Source of the DNA: an uncultured bacterium | Lineage (GTDB): Bacteria > Hydrogenedentota > Hydrogenedentia > Hydrogenedentales > CAITNO01 | DNA: 22,608 bases | Assembly (NCBI GenBank): GCA_937923585.1 | Contig: CALDSM010000102.1 | Location: forward strand, 1-22,608 | Direction: 5' to 3' | Shown here: in pieces, positions 9,264-16,327 of the stretch | Layout of the letters: each line of letters begins with the position of its first letter | Numbering within the stretch: position 1 is the first letter of the stretch | Notes under the pieces: generated by a model | Seen by the model: the letters and a program-made list of their open reading frames with translations, nothing else | Databases searched by the model: none | What the model was told of the DNA's origin: nothing | Program-made: the position numbers and the translations under genes

Positions 9264-9305
9264 GGCAACGACTCCCTTGAATCCATCTCTCCGATACGCG
9301 CGTCG

Positions 9306-9322
9306 CCCGGAGACGTTCCGGG
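9306..9322 (-). promoter_or_regulatory. Hairpin in leader of GH36 operon
   Basis: CCCGGA and TCCGGG are perfect complements around a 5-nt loop, extendable by a G:T and a C:G pair. The hairpin sits about 45-60 nt upstream of the GH36 start, so it would be in the 5' leader of the operon. It may affect mRNA stability or translation. There is no family match to a known riboswitch. Confidence 0.25.
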
Positions 9323-9506
9323 TGGCACGATCCTTCATGTTAACGAAGGGTGGGGGCGGATTCCACTCGCCTCGCTGACTTTGCATCAGCAGCCGCACCG
9401 TTCCGGACAAAACCTGGCTGTGGCGCGAATGAGCGTCTGACCCTTGTCCGGCCCGATGCATGATCCCCTTTTCCGGGCATAAAGATGTATCATTGGCCTG
9501 GTTTGC

Positions 9507-9530
9507 ACCCAACAATCGGCACTATTGGGT
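9507..9530. promoter_or_regulatory. Possible operator, ACCCAA-N12-TTGGGT
   Basis: A perfect 6-bp inverted repeat with a 12-nt centre lies near the middle of the divergent intergenic region, where a shared regulator of the hydrolase operon and the transporter operon would be expected to bind. No regulator gene is adjacent, and short inverted repeats of this size occur by chance. Confidence 0.2.
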
Positions 9531-9681
9531 TGTCCATTCTCGACAGGTGTGTCCCGCGAAGGATTCCTGCGGCGCTGAAGACAAACCGGGGACGGGCATT
9601 CAATACTGCCTTTCGGAGCTCGGCGGGAACGGTACAGTGACCGTTTTGCCCCAGGCGCACGTACAACGGAGGTGAGACAAG

Positions 9682-10446
9682 GTGAGCTTTTCGTCTAACG
9701 CGTTGGACTTTGCAGTCATCATTGGCGCGATTGGCCTGATGGTCGGGGTGGGCCTGTGGGCGTCGCGGCGCAACAAGGACGGACAGTCCGCCCACAGCTA
9801 TTTCCTCGCCTCCGGACGTCTGCCCTGGTGGATGATCGGTGCGGCCTTCGTTTCGACGAGCGTCTCCAGCGAGCAGATTGTGGGGACGGTCGGCGCCGCA
9901 TACAGGGACGGCATGGGCATTGCCAATTGGGAGATTTGGAGCGCCCCCTGCTACACCATCCTGCTCTTCCTGTTCATCCCCATCTACATGAAGAACAAGA
10001 TTACCACCATGCCGGACCTGCTGTTGCGGCGTTACGGCCCGCTGTGCGCGAACATATACAGTTGGGTCATGCTGTTTGCCTACGGCACGATCTTTATGGT
10101 CCCGATTCTGTACGGCGGAAGTCTGGCTTTTTCGCAGCTCACGGGGATCAACTTCTATGCCATTCTCTGGGGCATCGTAATCCTGGTGGCGTTGTACACC
10201 GTGAAGGGCGGCATGATCGCCGTAACCTGGACGGACATGATCCAGTGCAGCATGCTCGTGGGCGGCGGCGCCCTCCTGTTTTTCATCGCCCTTCACCAGA
10301 TCCCGGGCGGCTGGTCCGCCATGGTGGCGGCCTCTCCGGAGCGGTTTCACCTCTATCACCCCCGGGCGACCCCGTGGCCCCGTTCCTGGGAATCATATTC
10401 GGAACCTTTGGCGTGTTCGTCTTTTACCAGGCGGCCAACCAGGTGA
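9682..10446 (+). CDS. Sodium:solute symporter (SSS family), N-terminal part, frameshifted
   Basis: A GTG start at 9682 has GGAGG 9 nt upstream. Residues 1-226 are a clear start of an SSS-family transporter: TM1 (FAVIIGAIGLMVGVGLWAS), the motif WWMIGAAFVSTSVSSEQIVG that contributes the first half of the Na+ site, then TM segments and ITTMPDLLLRRYG. After His226 (10359) the frame is lost: the tail of 28 residues is charged and unlike the family, while the expected sequence continues in another frame from about 10359. Joined, the two parts make 534 aa, the usual SSS length. The substrate is probably a mono- or oligosaccharide or sugar acid, judging from the divergent hydrolase operon. The break may be an assembly error (see findings). 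Confidence 0.85.
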   Translation: MSFSSNALDFAVIIGAIGLMVGVGLWASRRNKDGQSAHSYFLASGRLPWWMIGAAFVSTSVSSEQIVGTVGAAYRDGMGIANWEIWSAPCYTILLFLFIPIYMKNKITTMPDLLLRRYGPLCANIYSWVMLFAYGTIFMVPILYGGSLAFSQLTGINFYAILWGIVILVALYTVKGGMIAVTWTDMIQCSMLVGGGALLFFIALHQIPGGWSAMVAASPERFHLYHPRATPWPRSWESYSEPLACSSFTRRPTR

Positions 10447-11285
10447 TGATCCAGCGTGTGCTCGGCGCCCGAACGGTGTGGGACGGCATCATGGGCGTCA
10501 TCTTTGCGGGGTTCATCAATTTCTTCCGCCCGCTGGTCACCTGTTTCCTGGGATTCATTGTCTACCATTGGCTCAACGTCATGAAGATGGGGGAACCCCT
10601 GGACAACGTTGACAAGACCTTCTCCTTCGCCATGGGCACCTTTGCGCCCAGTTGGGGCCTGCGGGGCATCATTCTGGCCGGGTTCCTGTCGGCAATCATG
10701 GCGGCCATCAGCGGTCTCGCAAACTCGACCGCCACCCTCTTCTCCCTGGACGTGTACAAGAAGATCATCAACAAAGATGCGGATGACCGCAGACTGATCT
10801 TCGTGGGACGCGTGGCCGCCTTCTCGGTTCTGGCCCTTGCCGCGTTTATGGCGCCGCTGGTGGAGCACATGGGCGGGATCTTCCGGTACTTCCAGACCGG
10901 TGTGACCTATGTGGCGACGCCGTTCATTTCCGTGGTCTTCATGGGGCTGCTCTGGAAGCGGACCAACTATCAGGCCGCCGTGTTCGGACTCATTGGCGGC
11001 CTGATCATCCAGATATCCGTGGCCGTGGGGCTGCCCCTCCTCGGCGTCGAACTGCACTGGCTCTATTACGCGTTCATCGCCGAGGTGCTCATTGTCATCG
11101 GCATGGTCATCGTGTCGCTTCTGACACCCCCGCCGCCCCGGGAACAGTGGGAACCGTTCCTGTGGACACCCCGGGTGCTGGCCGCCTATGACGAGGGCAT
11201 CGTCCGGCCTTGGTACGCCTCCATCAAGCTGTGGTATGGTCTCTACGCGGGCATCTGGTGCGTCATCTATTGGTGGCTGTGGTAA
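10359..11285 (+). CDS. Sodium:solute symporter (SSS family), C-terminal part, continuing after frameshift
   Basis: This is the second half of the same transporter, read in the -1 frame relative to the first part. It resumes with PVAPFLGIIFGTFGVFVFY and contains NQVMIQRVLGAR, typical of SSS TM7, and FLSAIMAAISGLANSTATLF near joined residues 331-350. The latter corresponds to the TM8 region carrying the Na2-site serines in characterised SSS proteins. Several further hydrophobic helices follow, and the chain ends at 11285. The first in-frame start codons inside this part (GTG 10374, ATG 10446) have no good ribosome-binding site, so it is not expected to be an independent gene. The start given is where the correct frame resumes. 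Confidence 0.85.
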   Translation, partial: PPGDPVAPFLGIIFGTFGVFVFYQAANQVMIQRVLGARTVWDGIMGVIFAGFINFFRPLVTCFLGFIVYHWLNVMKMGEPLDNVDKTFSFAMGTFAPSWGLRGIILAGFLSAIMAAISGLANSTATLFSLDVYKKIINKDADDRRLIFVGRVAAFSVLALAAFMAPLVEHMGGIFRYFQTGVTYVATPFISVVFMGLLWKRTNYQAAVFGLIGGLIIQISVAVGLPLLGVELHWLYYAFIAEVLIVIGMVIVSLLTPPPPREQWEPFLWTPRVLAAYDEGIVRPWYASIKLWYGLYAGIWCVIYWWLW

Positions 11286-11363
11286 ACCGGTGGCGCCCGG
11301 AGCGCAGGCGGGTCATTATGATTGGGCGGTCCAGGAAGACCGCAACAAGAGGAGGACAGGGAA

Positions 11364-12080
11364 ATGCGTGTGATGGCGTTCGGGCCCCATCCCGATGACG
11401 TGGAAATCTTCTGTTCCGGGACGCTTGCAAAATACAGGGCCCAGGGGCATGACATCGGCATTGCGGTGATGACCAGGGGCGATGTGGGATCGCCAACCCT
11501 CAGCCGGGATGAGATCGCGGCTATCCGGGAAACAGAGGCGCGGAACGCCGCAGCCGTCATCGGCGCGGAGTTCTTCTGGCTGGGCTACGACGACGAGTTC
11601 CTCTACGACACGCCCGAGGTGCGCCGAAACGTGATAGACGTGCTGCGCCAATTCAAGCCGGACGTCGTTCTGTGTCCTGACAAGGACAAAGATTACCACC
11701 CGGACCATGTCCGCACCGGCCAGATTGTCTGGGATACGCACGTCATGGCCGCGGTCCCGCTGATTCCGACCGCCCATCCCGCCCTCGGGTACATTCACGA
11801 GATCTGGTATTACGACACATCGGGCGGCGTCGGTTTTGAGCCGGAGGCCTACGTGGACATCACCGACGTGTGGGACACCAAGGTCAGGATGGCGGAGTGC
11901 CACAAGAGCCAGAATGACTGGCTGCAGCATCTCTACGGCCACTCCGTCACCTACCTGCTGGAGGCCCAGTTCCGCTTCCGCGGACACCAGTGCGGGTGCC
12001 GCTATGCGGAGGCCTTCCGGAAAGCCCGCATGGTTCCCCAGTCCGTGTCACGGACGGGATTATTGCCGACCGCCTTCTGA
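11364..12080 (+). CDS. PIG-L (LmbE-like) family deacetylase
   Basis: This is a 238-aa cytoplasmic protein. ATG 11364 is chosen because GGAGG lies 8 nt upstream and it places the family's N-terminal strand MRVMAFGPHPDDVE directly at the start. The Zn-binding motif HPDD (H9, D12) and the second motif HPDH (third ligand H112 or H115) are intact. PIG-L enzymes remove N-acetyl groups from amino sugars or similar small molecules (MshB, BshB, GlcNAc-PI de-N-acetylase). No thiol-biosynthesis partner is nearby. It lies 78 bp after the symporter gene, so a plausible role is deacetylation of an imported N-acetylated sugar. This is an inference. The family is certain, the substrate is not. Confidence 0.9.
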   Translation: MRVMAFGPHPDDVEIFCSGTLAKYRAQGHDIGIAVMTRGDVGSPTLSRDEIAAIRETEARNAAAVIGAEFFWLGYDDEFLYDTPEVRRNVIDVLRQFKPDVVLCPDKDKDYHPDHVRTGQIVWDTHVMAAVPLIPTAHPALGYIHEIWYYDTSGGVGFEPEAYVDITDVWDTKVRMAECHKSQNDWLQHLYGHSVTYLLEAQFRFRGHQCGCRYAEAFRKARMVPQSVSRTGLLPTAF

Positions 12081-12152
12081 GAGCCATGCTGCCGCGGCGT
12101 TCGGGCGGCACCATGTTGACCCAAACAGGGTAAGAAGAAAGGAGTGTGGGTG

Positions 12153-13007
12153 ATGGCCGCTTCCGGTTCCAGATCTAAGGAAATGCAGGCGACACGGCGC
12201 GCCTTCATGAAAACAGGGGCCCTTTCCATGTGCGCCCTGTCCGCCCGCACGGTCGCGCAGGAGGATTCCGGCAAGTCCGCGGAGATGCGTCCGCTGGACT
12301 ATGGCCTCTCCTTCATTTGCCACAGTGCGCCAATCAATTCGGTGCGCTTCTGGATTGAAAGCCGCACGCGGCTTATTGATGACCGCGACGGCACATGGAC
12401 CGACTTCTATCAGTGCGGTGCCTGCAAGAGCGAGAACACGTTCGCGGAACGGGACCTGTTCATGAAGGACAACTACGACTTCACGCCCATTTTCGGCGGT
12501 GGCAGCGTGCTCGTGTTCCGGCGCCCGGCGCACATCCACGAACGCTACCGCACCGTCAAGAAGGCGTCCGAACTTTGGGGCGAGCCGTCCCTGAGGCTCT
12601 GTGAAGGTGCGCGTGTTGAGGAGCTGGCCACATGGGACGCCATCGCGCACGCCACGGACGGCGGGGTCCCCATCGTGTCGCAGACAGAAATTGCCAACGC
12701 GGAGACACGCCTGCGCGCAATCATCGAGTGCCCCTCCAAGACCATGAACATACAGCCGGAAAAGAAACAGTACCAGGTGGACACCGGCCCCATAGCCCTT
12801 CCCGACCTGACCAAACACCATGTCCCGGCCATTGACGCGCTAAGCCTCGCGTTCGTGGCGTTCAACGCACAGGACTTTGCCGATTTTGTCATCGAGCAGC
12901 CCACATCCGCAACAGACAGTCATGGCACCGCGTATGAGGTGTATCATTATTCGAACCCGTTGAGCGTGTCCGCAAAGAACCGTCTTTTCGCCGTTCACCG
13001 CGCGTAG
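12153..13007 (+). CDS. Tat-exported protein of unknown function
   Basis: This is a 284-aa product. The ATG at 12153 is preferred over GTG 12144 and GTG 12150 because AGGAG lies 8 nt upstream of it. The N-terminus has a twin-arginine signal (TRRAFMKTGALSMCALSA), which predicts export in a folded state. The mature part has a CxxC pair (QCGACKSE), two further isolated cysteines (RLCEG, IECPSK) and one near the mature N-terminus (SFICHS). A metal or redox centre is possible but unproven. I recognise no domain. It sits between the PIG-L and LarA-like genes, same strand, with spacers of 72 and 100 bp, so it may be part of the same transcription unit. Confidence 0.75.
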   Translation: MAASGSRSKEMQATRRAFMKTGALSMCALSARTVAQEDSGKSAEMRPLDYGLSFICHSAPINSVRFWIESRTRLIDDRDGTWTDFYQCGACKSENTFAERDLFMKDNYDFTPIFGGGSVLVFRRPAHIHERYRTVKKASELWGEPSLRLCEGARVEELATWDAIAHATDGGVPIVSQTEIANAETRLRAIIECPSKTMNIQPEKKQYQVDTGPIALPDLTKHHVPAIDALSLAFVAFNAQDFADFVIEQPTSATDSHGTAYEVYHYSNPLSVSAKNRLFAVHRA

Positions 13008-13107
13008 GGCGAAGCCATGAGGAATGGACCCTGTCGGGTTCTCCCGGGCTTCGCGCTTTCCGTCGGCCGCGTGTTGTGCCGCCTGCTTTGCATTGAAGGA
13101 AAGACTC

Positions 13108-14391
13108 ATGCCGGTTGATTTGGCTCATATTGCCTATGGATCAACGCGCATTCCGCTGCGGCTCGATCCCGGTCTTGCCAGATGGCATGTGGTTGCACCT
13201 GCGGATGAACCGGCGCTTCCCGATCCGCACGCCGCATTCGTTCGCACCTGTGACACACCCATTGATTCGCCGCCGCTGCGGGAGTTGGTGCGGCCTTCCG
13301 ACCGCGTCATCATTGTCACCTCCGACCGCACGAGGCCGCTGCCAAACCGGCTGCTGATTCCCTGGCTGCTGGACCTGCTCCCGTCGCCCGAACAGGCAAC
13401 CGTGCTGATTGGCACGGGGAGCCACCAACCGGCGACACGCGATGAAATCGCCGATGAGTTCGGTGAGGCGGCGCAGCGGGTGCGGATTGTCAGCCACGAT
13501 GCGTTTAGCCGCGACAACCTGGAATATGTCGGCGCCATCGGGCCGGATTTCCCCGTCTGGCTGAACAGGGATTACGTCCGCGCCGACGTGCGCATCGTAT
13601 TGGGGTTTATCGAGCCGCACTTCTTTGCGGGCTTTTCCGGCGGTCCCAAAGGCGTGGTGCCGGGCGTGGCGGGCATAGAGACGGTCCTGCAGGCGCACAA
13701 CTATCCGCTGGTTGCCCATCCCGGGAGCGCCTACGGCGTGCTGGACGGCAATCCATTGCATGAGGCGGTTTCACGCGCCGTCGCACTGTGTCCGCCGGAG
13801 TTCCTGATCAACGTGACACTAAACGCGGACAAGGCGCTTACGGGGATCTTCGCAGGGCAATATGTTCATGCCCACCGCGCCGGATGCGCGCATGCGCGCG
13901 CCGTGGCGACGGTCGCCGTGCCGCACGGCTTTCCCGTTGTGGTCACGTCGAACAGCGGTTATCCGCTGGACCAGAACCTGTACCAGTCCGTGAAAGGAAT
14001 GTCGGCGGCGGCGCGGATTCTGGAGCCGGGCGGGACGATCTTCATGGCCAGCGAGTGCCGGAACGGGCTGCCGGACCACGGGTTGTTTGGGAAGACATTG
14101 CGGCAGAACGGCCCCACCGCAAAGACGGAAGCCGAAATGCGCGGGCGAACCGCACCCGAACTGGACCAATGGCAGGTGCAGGTGCTTATCCAGGTGCTGC
14201 AAAAGGGGCGGGTAATGCTGCGCTCAAGCCTTGATGACGACACCGTGCGCGTCTGCGGTCTGACGCCGGTTAAAGACCTTGAACTGGCACTCGCGGAACA
14301 CCTCCGCATCCTTGGTCCGGACACGCCGGTGGCCGTATTGCCGGACGGGCCGCAGACCATTCCCTATGTGGAAGACGCGGCACGCCTGTAG
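13108..14391 (+). CDS. LarA family (lactate racemase-like) racemase/epimerase
   Basis: This is a 427-aa cytoplasmic protein. The start at ATG 13108 has AAGGA 7 nt upstream and gives the length of characterised LarA (about 424 aa). LarA binds a nickel-pincer nucleotide covalently and racemises or epimerises 2-hydroxyacids. The key residues are present: SDRTRP (R74, R76), GTGSHQP (H106), EPHFFAGFSGGPKG (H171, and K181 as the cofactor-attachment lysine) and QAHNYP (H197). These three lie three residues before H174, K184 and H200 of the Lactiplantibacillus enzyme. Homologues act on lactate, malate, phenyllactate, gluconate and other acids. Given the pectin-oriented neighbourhood, a sugar-acid epimerase is plausible. 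No larB, larC or larE cofactor genes are in the window. The gene converges with the isomerase gene 18 bp downstream. Confidence 0.88.
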   Translation: MPVDLAHIAYGSTRIPLRLDPGLARWHVVAPADEPALPDPHAAFVRTCDTPIDSPPLRELVRPSDRVIIVTSDRTRPLPNRLLIPWLLDLLPSPEQATVLIGTGSHQPATRDEIADEFGEAAQRVRIVSHDAFSRDNLEYVGAIGPDFPVWLNRDYVRADVRIVLGFIEPHFFAGFSGGPKGVVPGVAGIETVLQAHNYPLVAHPGSAYGVLDGNPLHEAVSRAVALCPPEFLINVTLNADKALTGIFAGQYVHAHRAGCAHARAVATVAVPHGFPVVVTSNSGYPLDQNLYQSVKGMSAAARILEPGGTIFMASECRNGLPDHGLFGKTLRQNGPTAKTEAEMRGRTAPELDQWQVQVLIQVLQKGRVMLRSSLDDDTVRVCGLTPVKDLELALAEHLRILGPDTPVAVLPDGPQTIPYVEDAARL

Positions 14392-14409
14392 CCCGGACAG
14401 GAGCCCCTT

Positions 14410-15360
14410 CTACACGCCCGCCTTGGCGATGCACTCGTTCATCTTGCGCAGTCCCGTGGCGGCCACCTCGTGGGGATCCATGGCCCAGTACTCGCGTTTG
14501 AAGATTTCGAGCGAGAGCGTGCGTTTGTAGCCGATGGCCTTAAGGTCCTGCAGCGCCTGGGTGAGCGGCAGCACGCCGTCGCCCGGATAGACCCGGTGCT
14601 CGTCGCCCTGCTGCTCGCGGGGCACCTCGTCTTTCACGTCGTTCCAGTGGAAGTTTGCGATGAAGTCGCCCTGGATGTGCTTGAGTCCGTTGAAGCCCGA
14701 GCCGCCGCGGAACATGTGGAAGGTGTCGGCGATGAGGCAGGCCGCCGGATCGTCCGTGTCCATCGCGACGCCGGACGCCTGGCCAAGCCGGTTCACGCTC
14801 TTCATGAACCCGACAAACTCAAAGGCGACCTTGATGTTGTAGTCTTCCCGTCCGATGCGCATCAGTTCGCGGTAGCGCAGCGACGCGGTCCTGAGATCAA
14901 AGTCGGGGCGGTCGGGCGCGGGGATCGCGGCCACGAAGTGCGAGCCGACCTCGGCGGAGCGGCGCATGCGCTCGCGTGTTGCCTCGAGCGACTTCTGAAA
15001 CTCCGCGTCGTCCATCGGCATGCATTCCCAAAGGCCGATGATGTTGGGCACGAACATGCCGCGGTCAACGATCTGTTTTCCGAGGTCCTTGAGACTGCCC
15101 CCGTCCTTCTCGTGCTGCTCCAGATCGGTGATCCAAAGCTCGATCGCATCCCAGCCCGCCTTCGCGGCGGCGTCAACCTTGGTCTTCACATCCGCGGGGC
15201 GGATGGTGCTGGCGTTCAGGCACAGTGCCCAGGGGCTGACGCCCTTCTGAAAACGGGGCGGCGCGTCCTGGGCGGCGGCGGGCACTGCTGCGGCGAGCGC
15301 TGTTCCGGCGGCGCCGGCGGTGCCGGCGAGAAAGGCGCGGCGGGTTAGGTCAGTCTTCAT
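14410..15360 (-). CDS. Tat-exported sugar phosphate isomerase/epimerase-like TIM barrel protein
   Basis: This is a 316-aa product. The ATG at 15360 is chosen because a twin-arginine signal starts there (LTRRAFLAGTAGAAG, then an Ala-rich stretch to about residue 31) and GGAGG lies 12 nt upstream. The mature protein is an AP-endonuclease-2/xylose-isomerase-like TIM barrel. The four metal ligands of this superfamily are visible as AFEFVG (E181), LIADTFHMF (D212), NFHWND (H238) and LSLEIFK (E285), with a substrate-loop HRVYPGDG. Members interconvert ketoses or epimerise inositols and sugars. Export of such an enzyme is a recurrent feature of Planctomycetes-like genomes. The substrate is unknown. 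It transcribes toward the LarA gene. Confidence 0.85.
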   Translation of the reverse strand: MKTDLTRRAFLAGTAGAAGTALAAAVPAAAQDAPPRFQKGVSPWALCLNASTIRPADVKTKVDAAAKAGWDAIELWITDLEQHEKDGGSLKDLGKQIVDRGMFVPNIIGLWECMPMDDAEFQKSLEATRERMRRSAEVGSHFVAAIPAPDRPDFDLRTASLRYRELMRIGREDYNIKVAFEFVGFMKSVNRLGQASGVAMDTDDPAACLIADTFHMFRGGSGFNGLKHIQGDFIANFHWNDVKDEVPREQQGDEHRVYPGDGVLPLTQALQDLKAIGYKRTLSLEIFKREYWAMDPHEVAATGLRKMNECIAKAGV

Positions 15361-15581
15361 GAATCTGTGGAACCTCCGAAGTTGTTTGCGGCGCGCTGCG
15401 CGCACTCGCCGCACATTGTACCTGCCCCGCAAGGCGTCCTCAAGCGCCGCAACAGACAGTTAGCCCGTGCCGCACCCGGCGTTTCAGGCCGGAGTGCAGG
15501 CACGGGCTTCAATTGCTGAAGAGCAATCTGTCCGGACCCGCCGCACGGGAAGCCCCGCGCGGCGGGCTCAGCAGACGGATG

Positions 15582-15800
15582 CTACTTCTTCGCGGCGGCC
15601 TTCTTGGCGGCCGGCTTCTTCGCGACGGCCTTCTTCACGACGGCCTTCTTCACGGCCGGCTTCTTCGCGACGGCCTTCTTCACGACGGCCTTCTTCACGA
15701 CGGCCTTCTTCACGACGGCCTTCTTCACGGCCGGCTTCTTCGCGACGGCCTTCTTCGCGGCCGGCTTCTTCGCAACGGCCTTCTTCACTACTGCTGCCAT
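15582..15800 (-). CDS. Lysine-rich histone H1-like repeat protein (72 aa)
   Basis: The coding strand has AGGAGG 8-9 nt before ATG 15800, which decides the start. The 72-residue product is almost only Ala, Val, Lys and Pro, in pentapeptide units such as VVKKA, VAKKP, AVKKA and AAKKA. It resembles the C-terminal tails of histone H1 and bacterial H1-like proteins (AlgP, BphA, Hc1/Hc2-type), which coat DNA through lysines. It is probably a nucleoid-associated protein. Other reading frames through the repeat are also open, on both strands, simply because a 15-bp unit is repeated. The clear ribosome-binding site and the chemically sensible KK pattern support this one. The repeat number may be mis-assembled. 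Confidence 0.75.
   Translation of the reverse strand: MAAVVKKAVAKKPAAKKAVAKKPAVKKAVVKKAVVKKAVVKKAVAKKPAVKKAVVKKAVAKKPAAKKAAAKK
15586..15780. repeat. Tandem 15-bp repeat, 13 units
   Basis: Thirteen consecutive near-identical 15-bp units of the type TTCTTCACGACGGCC / TTCTTCGCGACGGCC / TTCTTCACGGCCGGC run through nearly the whole lysine-rich gene, with a degenerate fourteenth unit at 15781-15795. Three identical copies sit side by side at 15676-15720. The period equals five codons. Confidence 0.95.
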
Positions 15801-16327
15801 TTGTGTCTCCTCCTGTTTGCTGGACTCTCTTCCGCGTTTCGGCGATTGCGCCGGGCCACACGCCCGACGCCCGCCCGCCGCCACACACGAGTGTGAACGG
15901 CGCACTCCCACAGGCTTGCTCAAGCCCGCAAAAGGCAAAGGGGAAGGGTTCGGATCGCTGCCGCAGTTTCCGCGCGCACCGCGCGCATTTTGTCTTCACG
16001 CGCTTCACCCGTTAGAGACTTCAACGAATGTGTCATCGCTTTGATCCGAACGCAGCGATTCAAATTTCACGCAAAGTGTGTAACAAAGAAAGAGAAAAAA
16101 TGCAAGCATTTTTTTCACCTCCGAAAAATTTCCCGCCGCGCCGCGCCGCGGCCCCGCAGGCGCGGCGTGCGCCGCATCACGCGCGGTGTGTGATCGATCA
16201 GCGCGCGGCGCGTGCGGTTCATCATGCGGGTGCGAAGCGCCCATCGGCGCGAACCCTGTGGGAGCTCTTCCATGCATGCGCAAACGGCCGCATAAACAGG
16301 GCGCGAAATGCATGCGGGGCAATCGCG
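15801..16327. other. Intergenic region upstream of the H1-like gene
   Basis: These 527 bases between the H1-like gene and the beta-helix gene include a conspicuous AT-rich island (about 16060-16132) in otherwise GC-rich DNA, probably holding the promoter of the H1-like gene. A GC-rich inverted repeat CGCCGCG-N10-CGCGGCG (16144-16167) lies just after the beta-helix gene's end in the direction of its transcription and may help terminate it. A possible 34-codon ORF is listed separately. Nothing else is supported. Confidence 0.5.
16005..16109 (-). CDS. Possible small membrane peptide (34 aa)
   Basis: On the coding strand GGAGGTG lies 6-7 A residues before ATG 16109, an almost ideal ribosome-binding site. 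The 34-codon frame starts with a hydrophobic run MLAFFLFLCYTLCVKF and ends with an acidic polar tail, so it could be a single-span membrane peptide or a leader peptide. It is about 200 bp upstream of the H1-like gene, same strand. Without homologues it may be a chance ORF in an AT-rich promoter region. Confidence 0.25.
   Translation of the reverse strand: MLAFFLFLCYTLCVKFESLRSDQSDDTFVEVSNG

Larger units (their letters stand above)
9264..9681. other. Divergent intergenic region between hydrolase operon and transporter cluster
   Basis: These 418 bases separate the outward-facing GH36 and symporter genes and must hold both promoters. I see two inverted repeats. CCCGGA-gacgt-TCCGGG (9306-9322) lies in the expected leader of the GH36 transcript. 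ACCCAA-N12-TTGGGT (9507-9530) lies mid-region and could be a regulator site. I could not pick convincing -35/-10 pairs. No small gene is supported. Confidence 0.5.

Noticed and set aside
9756..10358. Upstream half of the frame that carries the symporter C-terminus
   Set aside because: Before about 10359 this frame is Arg/His-rich and out of register with the transporter. Only the part after the frameshift is real.
14385..14401. Short stem CCTGT-N7-ACAGG as a terminator between the convergent LarA and isomerase genes
   Set aside because: It is only 5 bp, spans the LarA stop codon and has no T-run.
15467..16044. Plus-strand frames through the 15-bp repeat (Ser/Arg-rich, Leu/Gly-rich and Phe/Ala-rich versions)
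   Set aside because: They are open only because a 15-bp unit is repeated. The minus-strand KK frame has AGGAGG and a known protein type.
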